Source: Metabacillus rhizolycopersici (GTDB lineage: Bacteria > Bacillota > Bacilli > Bacillales > Bacillaceae). From it: DNA of 64,000 nt. Each line of letters opens with the position of its first letter. Within the stretch, counting starts at the first letter, position 1. A program made the translations under genes and the position numbers. This document shows, piece after piece, positions 25,251-34,451 of this stretch. The notes beneath the pieces are model-generated. The model was not told the DNA's origin, made no database searches, and worked only from the letters and a program-made list of their open reading frames with translations. Location of the stretch: NCBI RefSeq assembly GCF_020075705.1, contig NZ_JAIQUM010000003.1, positions 94,547-158,546 on the forward strand, read 5' to 3'.

Positions 25251-25778
25251 ATGAATGCAGCAGCTGTTGCAAAGCTACTTGGGGTTTCGAGAAGAACAGT
25301 GATGAGATGGGTTACTCAATTGGACCTGCAGTTGGATAAAAATGAACTCGGTCATTATCAATTTTCTGACGTTGACGTGGATCGCTTAAAACAATTACAA
25401 AACGAAACAAACCAGCAGTTACTCAAACAGGATATACAAACAGAGAATAACAGTCGAAAAGGTGTGATCAAAAATAACGCGTCACTAGATGCTAACATAA
25501 TTGAAACTCTAAATGAACGGATAAATGAGCTTGAGCGGACTATTCGCAGCAAAGCGGATGATGTTGTATCCTACCAGCTTTTACAGCATCGTCAAGAAAC
25601 AGAAGAATTAATTAACAGGATTACTACTTTGGAGGCCAGAGTAGTAGAATTAGAGAACGCTCAGCCGAAACGCGAAGCAAGGAAGGAAAAGGCTTTAGTC
25701 TTTGATCAAGCTGAACCGTCTGCGACTTCGAAAAGGTCACGGAGAAAAAATTTAATCAGCTCAATTTTTAGTTTGTAG
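25251..25778 (+). CDS. racA: Chromosome-anchoring protein RacA
   Basis: RacA tethers the origin regions to the cell poles during sporulation by binding GC-rich inverted repeats and DivIVA. The 175-aa protein has an N-terminal MerR-type helix-turn-helix (AAAVAKLLGVSRRTVMRWV, residues 3-21, then NELGHYQFSDVDVDRL). A coiled coil covers about residues 85-140, and the tail is basic (KRSRRKNLISSIFSL). This matches B. subtilis RacA (184 aa) in length and domain order. It is one of the few plus-strand genes here. Confidence 0.88.
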   Translation: MNAAAVAKLLGVSRRTVMRWVTQLDLQLDKNELGHYQFSDVDVDRLKQLQNETNQQLLKQDIQTENNSRKGVIKNNASLDANIIETLNERINELERTIRSKADDVVSYQLLQHRQETEELINRITTLEARVVELENAQPKREARKEKALVFDQAEPSATSKRSRRKNLISSIFSL

Positions 25779-25783
25779 TGGGT

Positions 25784-25806
25784 ATAGAGGGGATTGTCCC
25801 CTCTAT
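25784..25806. terminator. Bidirectional terminator shared by racA and the 60-aa gene
   Basis: ATAGAGGGGA and TCCCCTCTAT form a perfect 10-bp stem with a 3-base loop between two converging genes. It touches the stop codon of the minus-strand gene. Confidence 0.88.
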
Positions 25807-25988
25807 TATATTCCATCTAAATCTACGTCAATTTGATAGGTTGGCAGTGCACTTATCATTTTCTGGTGGATTTCTCTCAATCTTTCTTGCCTTTCATTTT
25901 CAGTTAACTCCTCCGTTGTGTATACTGTGACATTAATGTGATGCCCATTAATGGTCATCGGCCCCAAGGATAACCCTTCATTATTCAT
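25806..25988 (-). CDS. Small conserved-looking protein of unknown function (60 aa)
   Basis: I do not recognise this protein. It is 60 aa, acidic, with no membrane segment. The N-terminal half looks like a beta hairpin (LSLGPMTINGHHINVTVYTT), followed by a charged helix (EELTENERQERLREIHQKMI). The ribosome binding site GGAGGTAAG is eight bases before the ATG, and the gene ends in a shared terminator, so it is very likely real. Confidence 0.7.
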   Translation of the reverse strand: MNNEGLSLGPMTINGHHINVTVYTTEELTENERQERLREIHQKMISALPTYQIDVDLDGI

Positions 25989-26028
25989 GATTGCTTACCT
26001 CCACAAATCAAGTTGCCCAAATTTCTTT

Positions 26029-26075
26029 CGTAAAGTGAGATTTATTAAGATTTTACTGGCAGTTTACCCTATATT
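26029..26075 (+). repeat. R3 repeat, partial copy (left arm only)
   Basis: The sequence taaagtgagatttattaaga then ttttactggcagttt matches the left arm of the R3 hairpins at 48041 and 53341. The right arm is missing. Confidence 0.6.
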
Positions 26076-26266
26076 TGCCTCTTTGATTCATTAAAAGAGC
26101 GGCGGGGGGGTTTAGCTGTCTTTGTGGGATAACGTTTTTTGTTAGGGGGAGTTGTTTTTGATTGTAGATTTCTCTTTTTAGGTTGCTTGCGGATTGGAAT
26201 TTTTGATTAACTTTGGATTTATTGGTCCTACAGGTGAGCTTTTTTCGCGGTTCTTACTGATTGTTA

Positions 26267-26355
26267 CCATTGATGGGGATTTATCCTCCATTGGGTGAAT
26301 TTTATCGACCATTATTGGGATTTTTCCAACCATTATCGAACTTTTATCCGCCATT
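26267..26355 (-). repeat. R4 21-bp array, locus 2
   Basis: CCATT occurs at 26267, 26288, 26309, 26330 and 26351, exactly every 21 bases. TTTATC or a close variant sits between each pair. On the minus strand the unit reads like atggtcgataaaattcaccc. Translated, it gives a heptad beginning with Met (MVGKIPI, MVDKIHP, MEDKSPS), but no ribosome binding site precedes that frame. Confidence 0.8.
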
Positions 26356-26373
26356 TCATTTTTCTCAAACCAA

Positions 26374-26407
26374 AAACACCATGCCAACATTAGTTAGCAC
26401 GGTGTTT
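26374..26407 (-). terminator. tdk terminator
   Basis: AAACACC (26374-26380) pairs with GGTGTTT (26401-26407), and the stem continues inward with GC/AAC pairing. TTTTTGG follows on the minus strand. Confidence 0.85.
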
Positions 26408-26411
26408 CACT

Positions 26412-27032
26412 TTAATGATTCGTCTTGCTGTTTTCTTTTACAAAATCCTTCACAGGAAAACCTGGTACCTCGTGATGATGGCGACATCTTGACTCATATG
26501 ATTCTGCTGCTCCGACGAGAATAATCGGATCGTGATATGATGCTGGGTTGCCATTAATTAGTCTTTGTGTTCGACTGGCAGGTGATCCGCATACAGAGCA
26601 TACCGCTTGTAGCTTTGTGACTAATTCAGCAATTGCCATTATTTTTGGAACGACACTAAATGGCTCGCCTCTAAAGTCTTGATCCAGGCCTGCTACAATC
26701 ACTCGATATCCTTGATTTGCTAAAAGTGTTAACACATCACAGATGTCATCGTCAAAGAACTGTACTTCGTCAATTGCGATGACATCGGTTTTCTCTGAAA
26801 TATGCTCTAGTATTTCAACTGAAGATGCAATTGGTTTACAGATAATTGATGTACCATTATGTGACACAACTTCTTCTTCACTATAGCGGTTATCAATTAC
26901 TGGTTTAAAAACCTTTACTTCCTGTTTTGCAAATTGTGCACGGCGAACTCTACGAATGAGTTCTTCTGATTTGCCCGAAAACATGCTGCCACAGATCATT
27001 TCGAGCCATCCACTTTGCTTCATTACATACAT
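26412..27032 (-). CDS. tdk: Thymidine kinase
   Basis: It phosphorylates thymidine to dTMP. It is 206 aa. The Walker A motif [15 protein letters not shown] is near residue 14. The Zn-binding cysteines lie in [11 protein letters not shown] and toward the C-terminus ([13 protein letters not shown]). The frame continues 21 codons upstream, but AGGGGA lies eight bases before the ATG at 27032, and [11 protein letters not shown] matches the B. subtilis start. Confidence 0.96.
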   Translation of the reverse strand: MYVMKQSGWLEMICGSMFSGKSEELIRRVRRAQFAKQEVKVFKPVIDNRYSEEEVVSHNGTSIICKPIASSVEILEHISEKTDVIAIDEVQFFDDDICDVLTLLANQGYRVIVAGLDQDFRGEPFSVVPKIMAIAELVTKLQAVCSVCGSPASRTQRLINGNPASYHDPIILVGAAESYESRCRHHHEVPGFPVKDFVKENSKTNH

Positions 27033-27154
27033 TAAAACGGTCCCCTTCCCTTCGTCGTCAATGCTCCCAGAGTCGATTGACCGTACCCGTTTCATTGGTA
27101 CCTTTTCATCCTAAATATCTATATAAACATGTGTCTTCATGGTGATGACAATAA

Positions 27155-27279
27155 GAAAAGCGCAAGCGCCTTGTTCAGCTCCGACAAGCATAAGACGAGC
27201 AGGAATAGAAGGTGTTCTTTACCTTCAATTCCTGCTTGGCTTATGACTCGAGGAGCTAGGCGCTGCAGCTAGACAATCA
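27155..27279 (+). repeat. R1 repeat, copy 5
   Basis: A 125-bp short-tail form. Stem pairs: agctccga with tcgaggagct, gcataag with cttatga, gcaggaat with attcctgc. It is joined head to tail with copy 6. Confidence 0.9.
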
Positions 27280-27390
27280 GAAAAGCGCAAGCGCCTTGTT
27301 CAGCCTCAGGCAAATAAGACGCTTTTGAATAGAAGGCGTAATTTGCTTTCAATTCAAAAGTGACTTAGACCCAAGAGAGGCCGATAAAAG
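27280..27390 (+). repeat. R1 repeat, copy 6 (right end decayed)
   Basis: The tip stem is cttttgaat/attcaaaag. After gacccaagag the usual right end has decayed. Confidence 0.85.
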
Positions 27391-27410
27391 TCAAAAGTTG
27401 GCGTGAAAAA

Positions 27411-27439
27411 ACAGGCAAGATCAGTTTCGTCCTGCCTGT
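27411..27439 (-). terminator. rpmE terminator
   Basis: ACAGGCA (27411-27417) pairs with TGCCTGT (27433-27439). TTTTTTCAC follows on the minus strand, 13 bases past the rpmE stop. Confidence 0.85.
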
Positions 27440-27452
27440 TGTAAATTCTTTA

Positions 27453-27665
27453 TTACTGTTGCTGTTGCTTAATGCCGTATTTTTTGTTGAATTTATCTAC
27501 ACGTCCACCTGCATCTGCAAATTTTTGACGTCCTGTGTAGAATGGATGGCACTCAGAACAAACCTCAACTTTGATCTCTTTTACTACAGAGCCAGTTTCG
27601 AATTCGTTACCACAAGCGCATTTCACCATAACCTTATTAAAGTTTGGATGAATTCCTGTTTTCAT
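27453..27665 (-). CDS. rpmE: Ribosomal protein bL31, zinc-binding type
   Basis: A 50S subunit protein of 70 aa, beginning [12 protein letters not shown]. The Zn-type cysteines are in KCACGNEF and [16 protein letters not shown], so this is the C+ form, which acts as a zinc reservoir in Bacillus. The ATG at 27665 is chosen over 27674 because AAGGAG abuts the latter. Several R1 copies lie on both sides. Confidence 0.96.
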   Translation of the reverse strand: MKTGIHPNFNKVMVKCACGNEFETGSVVKEIKVEVCSECHPFYTGRQKFADAGGRVDKFNKKYGIKQQQQ

Positions 27666-27768
27666 TCGTTTCATCTCCTTCCGCCCTGAATCATATCCGA
27701 AACAGAGTTAAATATCTAGATTCAATTCGTCCGATTGACGAAATTACACTAGAAAAGCACATGAGGAA

Positions 27769-27797
27769 ATTATAACAAGTGCTAGGTTCAAAAGCAA
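27769..27797 (-). promoter_or_regulatory. Promoter of rpmE
   Basis: TTGCTT (27792-27797), a 17-base spacer and TATAAT (27769-27774) on the minus strand, with an extended -10 (TGTTATAAT). Confidence 0.7.
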
Positions 27798-27822
27798 GCT
27801 GAAGTTAAATATTACTAATACC

Positions 27823-27978
27823 GAAAAGCGGAAGCGCCTTGCTCAGCCCCGACAGTCATAAGACGAGGCAGAATAGAAGGCGTTCTTTGCCTTCAATTCT
27901 GCCTCGTCTTATGACTCGAAGGGCTAGGCGCTGCAGCTAGACACCAAAACTAAATCAAAAAATTTATACTTTCTTATC
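27823..27978 (+). repeat. R1 repeat, copy 7 (full length)
   Basis: Stems: agcgcc/ggcgct, agcccc/gggct, gtcataag/cttatgac, ggcagaat/attctgcc, gaagg/ccttc. The long AT tail ends in tatactttcttatc. It is the first of four tandem copies. Confidence 0.92.
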
Positions 27979-27984
27979 CTACTA

Positions 27985-28140
27985 GAAATGCGGAAGCGCC
28001 TTGGTCAGCTCCGACAAGCATAAGACGAGCCATAATAGAAGGCGTTCTTTGCCTTCAATTATGGCTTGGCTTATGACTCGAGGAGCTAGGCGCTGCAGCT
28101 GGACACCAAAACTAAGTCAAAAAATTTATACTTTCTTATC
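27985..28140 (+). repeat. R1 repeat, copy 8 (full length)
   Basis: It starts 162 bp after copy 7. The middle stem has changed to agctcc/ggagct and the tip stem to gccataat/attatggc, both still paired. Confidence 0.92.
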
Positions 28141-28146
28141 CTACTA

Positions 28147-28271
28147 GAAAAGCGGAAGCGCCTTGTCCAGCCCCGACAAGCATAAGACGAGCCGGAATAG
28201 AAGGTGTTCTTTGCCTTCAATTCCGGATTGGCTTATGACTCGAGGGGCTAGGCGCTGCAGCTAGACAATCA
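28147..28271 (+). repeat. R1 repeat, copy 9 (short tail)
   Basis: It starts 162 bp after copy 8. The middle stem is agcccc/ggggct and the tip stem gccggaat/attccgg. It ends gctagacaatca and runs directly into copy 10. Confidence 0.92.
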
Positions 28272-28390
28272 GAAAAGCGGAAGCGCCTTGGTCAGCTCCG
28301 ACAAGCATAAGGCGAGCCATAATAGAAGGCGTTCTTTGCCTTTAATTATGGCTTGGCTTATGACTCGAGGAGCTAGGACGCTTGCGCTAG
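28272..28390 (+). repeat. R1 repeat, copy 10
   Basis: It starts 125 bp after copy 9. The middle stem is agctcc/ggagct and the tip stem gccataat/attatggc. The right end is cttgcgctag. It lies about 65 bp beyond the rho stop. Confidence 0.9.
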
Positions 28391-28456
28391 AAACGGAATC
28401 TTGTTCTAAAACTTCATTTCCATGCCTTAGTTAGCCACAATATCTACGCACTTACC

Positions 28457-29728
28457 TTATCTATTTCTAGCAGTTTTCATTTCAGCATCGAGCATGCTAA
28501 AGAATTCTTCATTTGATTTGGTTTGACGTAGTTTTTTCAAGAACCTTTCGACGAAGTCTGGAGAATCGGTCATTGATTTGCGAATTGCCCATAGTTTATC
28601 GAGATGATCTTTTGGAATAAGTAGCTCTTCTTTTCTTGTTCCTGATCTGCGAATGTCGATCGCTGGGAAGATACGTTTTTCTGCGAGTGAGCGGTCGAGG
28701 TGTAACTCCAAGTTACCCGTACCTTTGAACTCCTCATAAATGACGTCATCCATTCGGGAGCCTGTATCAACTAATGCTGTCGCAAGAATCGTTAAGCTTC
28801 CACCTTCCTCAATGTTACGCGCAGCACCAAAGAAGCGTTTCGGGCGATGGAAGGCCGCTGGATCGATACCACCAGATAATGTACGTCCGCTTGGTGGAAT
28901 AACTAAGTTATAGGCACGCGCTAGACGGGTAATGCTATCCATTAAAATAATGACATCTTTTTTATGTTCAACGAGACGCATCGCACGCTCAAGGACAAGC
29001 TCTGCAACTTTGATATGATTTTCAGGAACCTCATCAAACGTTGAGCTGACAACGTCTCCAGCTACCGAACGTTCGATATCCGTTACTTCCTCTGGGCGCT
29101 CATCTATTAATAAGACGATGAGTTCTGCATCGGGATTGTTTGCTGTTACGCTATTAGCAATTTCCTTTAAAAGCATTGTTTTCCCTGCTTTAGGAGGAGC
29201 AACAATTAATCCACGTTGGCCAAAACCAACAGGTGCAATGAGATCCATTATTCTCGTCGATAAATAATTTGGCTTAGTTTCTAGAAAAATTTGTCTATCT
29301 GGATAGAGAGGAGTTAATGCAGGAAAGTGAACACGTTCCTTAGCCGTTTCAGGATCTTCACCATTTACGGCTTCTACATGAAGCAAGCCATAATAGCGTT
29401 CATTTTCTTTTGGTGGACGTACTTTACCAGATACTTTGTCCCCATTTCGTAAATCAAAACGTCTAATTTGGGATGCAGAAATATAAATATCCTCTGAGCT
29501 CGGTGAATAGTTTATCGGTCTTAAAAAGCCGAAGCCTTCAGACTGAATGATTTCTAGGACACCTTCCATGAATAGTAAATCTTCTTGTTCTGCATTTGCT
29601 TTTAATATGGCAAAAATTAATTCTTTTTTCGTTAACTTGCTGTAATAAGATACTTTATAATGACGGGCAAGCTCGTACAATTCTTTTAGTTTCATATGTT
29701 CTAAAGAAGAGATTGAAACTTGATTCAT
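28457..29728 (-). CDS. rho: Transcription termination factor Rho
   Basis: A hexameric RNA helicase that ends untranslated and antisense transcription. It is 423 aa. The N-terminal Rho-N and cold-shock RNA-binding domains are present ([21 protein letters not shown]). The Walker A motif [14 protein letters not shown] is near residue 180, and the secondary RNA-binding region follows. The frame runs 23 codons upstream, but the ATG at 29728 ([14 protein letters not shown]) matches known starts and follows an AGTGGTG site. Confidence 0.96.
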   Translation of the reverse strand: MNQVSISSLEHMKLKELYELARHYKVSYYSKLTKKELIFAILKANAEQEDLLFMEGVLEIIQSEGFGFLRPINYSPSSEDIYISASQIRRFDLRNGDKVSGKVRPPKENERYYGLLHVEAVNGEDPETAKERVHFPALTPLYPDRQIFLETKPNYLSTRIMDLIAPVGFGQRGLIVAPPKAGKTMLLKEIANSVTANNPDAELIVLLIDERPEEVTDIERSVAGDVVSSTFDEVPENHIKVAELVLERAMRLVEHKKDVIILMDSITRLARAYNLVIPPSGRTLSGGIDPAAFHRPKRFFGAARNIEEGGSLTILATALVDTGSRMDDVIYEEFKGTGNLELHLDRSLAEKRIFPAIDIRRSGTRKEELLIPKDHLDKLWAIRKSMTDSPDFVERFLKKLRQTKSNEEFFSMLDAEMKTARNR

Positions 29729-30030
29729 AAAAAACACCACTCTTTTTATTTTCAATTTTATATTATTACTTTTCCATCTATCGATTTTCAAATTCATTTT
29801 TACTGGTAATGAAAACTAGTTTTGGTAGCAATATTTTCATTAGAAGATTTCGTGTCAATTGCACTTATGAAGAAAAAACTAGTACATTAAGGATAAAGAA
29901 GAAAAATGAAGGTGAGCTTGAAGTAGATTTTGCAGTAATTTATTCAACACAGCACTCTTTATTTTTACCCTATTTTATAAATTTAATCAATCACTTTTGG
30001 AAAACTTGCAGGAAATTGAGGGTATTAAAA
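29729..30030. other. Gap upstream of rho
   Basis: About 300 bp. It should contain the rho promoter on the minus strand. Open frames on the plus strand here lack ribosome binding sites and run into the decayed R1 copy. I see no further feature. Confidence 0.4.
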
Positions 30031-30121
30031 GAAAGCGTAAGCATCTTTGCCAGCTCCAGACGTCACATATTTACTCATAAATAGAAGTTATTTCCTGCGA
30101 GGAGCTCGGCAAAGATGAAGC
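30031..30121 (+). repeat. R1-like element, copy 11 (sequence diverged, structure kept)
   Basis: It starts gaaagcgtaagc. The outer stem catctttgcc-agctcc (30042-30057) pairs with ggagct-cggcaaagatg (30101-30117), although these bases differ from other copies. The middle holds aatagaag. Confidence 0.65.
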
Positions 30122-30213
30122 AGGATGTTGACCTGTCTTCTCTCTATTGTAGTTTACCTATTCTATCATGCATTAACAGGCAGTACTACCCCCACTTTTC
30201 GGCATTTGGTGAA

Positions 30214-30317
30214 GAAAAGCGCAAGCGCCTTGATCAGCCTCAGGCTTAGACCCAAGAGGGGCTAGGCCGCTTGCGCTAGACACCAAACTACGTACAAAAA
30301 ACTTATACTTTCTTATC
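30214..30317 (+). repeat. R1 repeat, copy 12 (short form without the tip arm)
   Basis: It runs gaaaagcgcaagcgccttg, then cctcaggcttagacccaaga, ggggctagg, and the full AT tail. The whole middle arm is absent. It lies between glpX and rho. Confidence 0.88.
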
Positions 30318-30363
30318 TTTCAAGTAAAGATGCATAGGGTGGGGATAATAACTAACTCTTACT

Positions 30364-31326
30364 TTATTTGATGACTAAATTTGGTTTTTTCTTCAAGCTA
30401 TGGGTACCATCAATAAAGCGGACAGTTCCGGACTTTGCACGCATGACGATTGAATAGGTCTTGGCTGTCGTACCTTTAAATTGGACTCCTCTTAAAAGCT
30501 CACCATCTGTTACACCTGTCGCCGCAAAGATCGCGTCATCTCCTTTTACTAGGTCATCCATTAAGAGGATTTTATCAACATCAAGGCCCATTTTGATGCA
30601 ACGCGCAAGCTCTTGTTCGTTTTGCGGAAGTAATTTCCCTTGGATTTCCCCACCTAAACATTTTAACGCCACTGCGGCTAAAACGCCTTCAGGTGCACCA
30701 CCAGAACCGAATAAGATGTCAACGCCGGTATGATCGAAAGCTGTATTAATGGCTCCAGCTACATCACCGTCATTAATCACTTTAATTCTTGCTCCAGCTT
30801 CACGAAGTTGCTGGATAATATGCTCATGTTTTTTTCGATTTAATATCGTCGCAACAACATCTTCAATATCTTTGTTTTTTGCCTTTGCAACTGCCTTTAA
30901 ATTATCAATTATCGGGGCTTCAATATCGATACACCCTACTGCTTCAGGCCCTACGGCAATTTTGTCCATATACATATCTGGAGCATGAAGCATATTTCCA
31001 TGATCTCCGATGGCAATAACAGAAAGTGCATTCCAACCACCAGAAGCAACAATATTTGTCCCCTCTAATGGATCAACCGCTACATCAACCCGAGGTCCAT
31101 ACCCTGTGCCAAGCTTTTCGCCAATATAAAGCATTGGCGCTTCATCCATTTCCCCTTCTCCAATGACGACCGTGCCTTTCATTGGAATTGTATCAAACAC
31201 ATCACGCATTGCAGATGTTGCTGCCCCATCAGCCTCATCCTTCTTCCCTCTCCCCATCCAACGAGCTGAAGCTAACGCAGCGGCTTCGGTTACCCTTACC
31301 AATTCCATTGACAAACTTCTTTCCAT
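30364..31326 (-). CDS. glpX: Fructose-1,6-bisphosphatase, class II
   Basis: A gluconeogenic phosphatase of 320 aa. Metal- and substrate-binding motifs of the GlpX family are visible: [14 protein letters not shown] (near residue 55), VDPLEGTN (near residue 87) and the later [13 protein letters not shown]. It lies between murZ and rho, as in B. subtilis. Confidence 0.95.
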   Translation of the reverse strand: MERSLSMELVRVTEAAALASARWMGRGKKDEADGAATSAMRDVFDTIPMKGTVVIGEGEMDEAPMLYIGEKLGTGYGPRVDVAVDPLEGTNIVASGGWNALSVIAIGDHGNMLHAPDMYMDKIAVGPEAVGCIDIEAPIIDNLKAVAKAKNKDIEDVVATILNRKKHEHIIQQLREAGARIKVINDGDVAGAINTAFDHTGVDILFGSGGAPEGVLAAVALKCLGGEIQGKLLPQNEQELARCIKMGLDVDKILLMDDLVKGDDAIFAATGVTDGELLRGVQFKGTTAKTYSIVMRAKSGTVRFIDGTHSLKKKPNLVIK

Positions 31327-31407
31327 GTCGCTTCTCCCCTTTGCATTTGCTCTCCCTTTGAAAAATGGTGGGTTACATTATCCTACTGAATTCATCATAT
31401 ATATATG

Positions 31408-31486
31408 AAAAATAATCATGCACTTTATCTTATCTTTTCTTCAAAAATGAGTGATTGAAGGTTAGAGGAAAGAGCATGATTATTTT
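31408..31486 (-). terminator. murZ terminator (long hairpin)
   Basis: AAAAATAATCATGC (31408-31421) pairs with GCATGATTATTTT (31474-31486), with further pairing inside. It lies four bases past the murZ stop and ends in TTTTTC on the minus strand. Confidence 0.75.
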
Positions 31487-31490
31487 CTAT

Positions 31491-32780
31491 CTAAGAATTT
31501 TGCATTTGTTCAATTTCTTTTTCTGATAATTTTTCACGCCAAATCGTAGCACCAAGACCTGTTAGTTTTTCGACTAGTTGACTATATCCTCTGTCGATGT
31601 GCTCTAGACCAGTTATCTCAGTTATCCCATCTGCCATAAGGCCCGCACACACAAGTGCTGCTCCTGCTCGTAAATCACTCGCTTTCACTTTCGCCCCTTG
31701 GAGTTTTGTTGGACCAGACACAATTGCTGAACGACCTTCAACCTTTATGTTAGCGCCCATTCTTCTCAATTCATCTATATGCTTAAATCTAGCAGAATAA
31801 ATGGTATCCGTGACTACACTTGTACCAGAAGCTTTTGTTAATAATGAGGTAAACGGCTGTTGAAGATCTGTTGGAAATCCTGGGTAAACTAACGTTTTAA
31901 TATCAACTGACTTTAGTTCCTTTTGACCACCAACAATTAAGATTTGATCGTTGCTCGATTCAATATGAAGCCCCATCTCTCTTAATTTCGCGATGAGCGA
32001 TTCCAGATGAAGTGGAATGACGTTATTAATCATCACTTCTTTTCCCATCGCTGCTCCGATAATGATATATGTTCCAGCTTCGATTCGGTCAGGAATGATT
32101 GAATGACGGCAGCCATGAAGTTTTTCAACACCATCAATTTTAATGACGTCTGTACCTGCCCCTTTAATTTTTGCTCCCATACTCGAAAGCAACGTTGCGA
32201 CATCAATAATCTCTGGTTCCTTTGCAGCATTTTCAATGATTGTTCTACCCTCTGCTAATACAGCGGCAAGCATGATATTTATTGTTGCACCTACACTGAC
32301 AACATCTAGGTAAATACGCGCGCCCTTCAATTTATCTGCACGCAAATAGATAGCACCTTGTTCATTCGTGACTTGAGCACCTAATGCTTCGAACCCTTTA
32401 ATATGCTGATCAATCGGTCGAGGTCCTAGATAGCAACCACCTGGTAGTCCAATTACAGCTTTTTTAAATCTGCCTAACATTGCACCCATTAAATAATATG
32501 ATGCACGCAGCTTTTTAACCTTTCCATTCGGTAAAGGCATTGAAATCATCGCTGAGGGGTCAACAATCATTTCGTTATTTTTCAATTCTACCTTACCACC
32601 AATTTCCTCCAATAAATCCCCAAGTATATTGACATCGGAAATGTTAGGTAATCCTTCGATTGTGACTGGTGATTCAGCTAATATTGTCGCAGGTATCAGT
32701 GCGACTGCACTATTTTTCGCACCGCTAATATTAACTGTACCTTTAAGTAAATCTCCACCAGCAACTTTTAATTTGTCCAT
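31491..32780 (-). CDS. murAB: UDP-N-acetylglucosamine 1-carboxyvinyltransferase, second paralogue (MurZ/MurAB)
   Basis: It catalyses the same reaction as MurAA; Gram-positives of low GC content usually carry both. It is 429 aa. It begins [20 protein letters not shown], and the catalytic Cys is C116 in [15 protein letters not shown]. It lies upstream of glpX. In B. subtilis the tal and fbaA genes follow directly on the other side; here an 813-bp gap with decayed repeats separates murZ from fbaA, and tal is not present. Confidence 0.96.
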   Translation of the reverse strand: MDKLKVAGGDLLKGTVNISGAKNSAVALIPATILAESPVTIEGLPNISDVNILGDLLEEIGGKVELKNNEMIVDPSAMISMPLPNGKVKKLRASYYLMGAMLGRFKKAVIGLPGGCYLGPRPIDQHIKGFEALGAQVTNEQGAIYLRADKLKGARIYLDVVSVGATINIMLAAVLAEGRTIIENAAKEPEIIDVATLLSSMGAKIKGAGTDVIKIDGVEKLHGCRHSIIPDRIEAGTYIIIGAAMGKEVMINNVIPLHLESLIAKLREMGLHIESSNDQILIVGGQKELKSVDIKTLVYPGFPTDLQQPFTSLLTKASGTSVVTDTIYSARFKHIDELRRMGANIKVEGRSAIVSGPTKLQGAKVKASDLRAGAALVCAGLMADGITEITGLEHIDRGYSQLVEKLTGLGATIWREKLSEKEIEQMQNS

Positions 32781-32867
32781 GATAGTCTCCCTTCTTTGGA
32801 AGTTGACATTGCGGAAAGTAGATGGAGGATGAGCTTTTTAGCACATGTATGTATCTATCCCGATCCT

Positions 32868-33026
32868 AAAGTGCAAGCCCTCGGCAAATACGACGCTCAT
32901 GAAATGAATAGAAGGCATTTACACCTTTCATTCATATGCCCCAGCGACGTCAATCACCACAAAACTGCACTTACACGGCCTATGCGAACTAAGGCAAAGA
33001 CACTTGCGCTTAAGTGCTTATCCACA
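32868..33026 (+). repeat. R1 repeat, copy 13 (decayed, with DnaA-box tail)
   Basis: Recognisable pieces are gtgcaagccctcggcaaata, gaatagaaggc...cctttcattcat, cgacgtcaatc, ctgcacttacacg and acacttgcgcttaagtgc. It ends in TTATCCACA (33018-33026), a perfect DnaA box at the tail position. It carries traces of the inner module of copies 2 and 3. Confidence 0.6.
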
Positions 33027-33183
33027 TTTTTTACCATCATGTTTTCCGAAAAATAATATCTATGTCAACAAATCACTCCAATTACAAAATGAGAATACAA
33101 GCTGTTTATATCTTTTATTTCCTTATATGCTCTAGTAAATACATCAATACAATAAGTTACTTTTTCATTTTCCACTATACTAA

Positions 33184-33250
33184 GTGAAGCGCAAGAACCT
33201 TGGTTTGCCTCAGGTAACACTTAAAACGCACATGAATAGAAGATGTGGCT
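33184..33250 (+). repeat. R1 repeat, copy 14 (left part only)
   Basis: It shows gtgaagcgcaagaaccttgg, tgcctcagg and cacatgaatagaag, and then loses similarity. The following 200 bp to the fbaA terminator hold nothing I can identify. Confidence 0.6.
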
Positions 33251-33455
33251 GTCTAACTACATTAGGTGAGGTCCCCCGCTGTCTTGTAGCTTTAAAAATA
33301 ATCTCCCCTATTATTAAACCATCTATTAAACAGGACAACAATGTTTTACTACAAAAATTAATTGTTTCAGGGTGGAAGTATTGGGAAAAGTTATTCAAAT
33401 CAGAGTAACAGTTTCTTTGTCATCATTCAGACCTGAATTTTTTTGTGGTAAGTCG

Positions 33456-33486
33456 AAACAGGCTAGCAAAATGCTGGCCCGTTTTC
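33456..33486. terminator. fbaA terminator
   Basis: A hairpin with AAACAGGCTAGCA against TGCTGGCCCGTTT (two mismatches). A second GC-rich inverted repeat (ccgcc/ggcgg) sits nearer the fbaA stop at about 33560-33575. The T-rich side faces the plus strand. Confidence 0.55.
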
Positions 33487-33593
33487 TATTATTTTATTAC
33501 ATGCAGTCAGCTAGGTTAGGAGGGAATGATAACGCTTTCTGTTTTAGTTGAAATATAACCGCCCGTAAAAAGGCGGCTAGATTTTAGCTTAAA

Positions 33594-34451
33594 TTAAGCT
33601 TTGTTTGAAGAACCGAATTCGCGCATTTTGCCGATAACAGTTGCTTTAATAGCGTCACGAGCAGGTCCCATGTATTTACGTGGATCATATTCTTCTGGTT
33701 TTGCAGCTAACACTTCACGAACTGTTTTTGCAGATGCAATTTGGTTCTCAGTGTTAACGTTGATTTTCGCAGTTCCGAAAGAGATTGCTTTTTGGATATC
33801 TTTTGTAGGGATACCAGTACCACCGTGAAGTACTAATGGCATGTTTGTTAGGTTAGCGATTTCTTCCATTTCTTTGTATCCTAAGTTTGGCTCACCTTTG
33901 TATGGTCCGTGTACAGATCCAAGTGCTGGTGCTAAACAGTCGATACCAGTGCGATCTACAAGTACTTTACACTCTTGAGGATCTGCATAGATAACGCCTT
34001 CTGCAACTACATCATCTTCTTGTCCGCCAACAGTTCCTAGCTCAGCTTCAACAGAAACACCTTTTGAATGAGCATATTCAACAACTTTAGTTGTTTCTTC
34101 AATGTTCTCTTCAAATGGGTGGTGTGAAGCATCGATCATAACAGATGTAAATCCAGCATCGATCGCTTCTTTACATTTGTCATAGCTTGAACCATGGTCA
34201 AGGTGAATTGCTACTGGTACAGAAATTTTGTAGTCTTCGATTAGACCTTCAGTAATTTTCACTACAGTTTTGAATCCACCAACGTAGCGTGCAGCACCTT
34301 CAGAAACACCAAGAATTACTGGTGATTTTTCTTCTTCAGCAGCTTGTAGGATTGCTTGGAAAAACTCAAGGTTATTGATATTGAATTGACCTACTGCATA
34401 TCCTTCGTCTTTTGCTTTTTTCAACATTTCTGTCATTGAAACTAATGCCAT
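33594..34451 (-). CDS. fbaA: Fructose-1,6-bisphosphate aldolase, class II
   Basis: A zinc-dependent aldolase of glycolysis and gluconeogenesis, 285 aa as in B. subtilis. Metal-binding motifs are [14 protein letters not shown] (near residue 80), [15 protein letters not shown], and VLHGGTGIP with [12 protein letters not shown]. The start is ATG 34451, preceded by AGGAGG; the upstream in-frame codons belong to the leader. Confidence 0.97.
   Translation of the reverse strand: MALVSMTEMLKKAKDEGYAVGQFNINNLEFFQAILQAAEEEKSPVILGVSEGAARYVGGFKTVVKITEGLIEDYKISVPVAIHLDHGSSYDKCKEAIDAGFTSVMIDASHHPFEENIEETTKVVEYAHSKGVSVEAELGTVGGQEDDVVAEGVIYADPQECKVLVDRTGIDCLAPALGSVHGPYKGEPNLGYKEMEEIANLTNMPLVLHGGTGIPTKDIQKAISFGTAKINVNTENQIASAKTVREVLAAKPEEYDPRKYMGPARDAIKATVIGKMREFGSSNKA

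Noticed and set aside
26178..26390. A 70-codon minus-strand frame with Met-led heptads
   Set aside because: It also reads through an R4 array. The heptad follows from the 21-bp period, and there is no start signal.
27155..28390. Possible CRISPR array, since similar units recur in tandem
   Set aside because: Units are 125 or 162 bp long hairpins without short constant repeats and unique spacers, there are no cas genes, and single copies are scattered across the window.
29809..30084. A 91-codon plus-strand frame upstream of rho
   Set aside because: It runs into a decayed R1 repeat, lacks a ribosome binding site and has no recognisable protein features.
33184..33408. Two overlapping small frames (plus and minus) in the murZ-fbaA gap
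   Set aside because: They begin within a decayed R1 copy and have no translation signals; no similarity to transaldolase.
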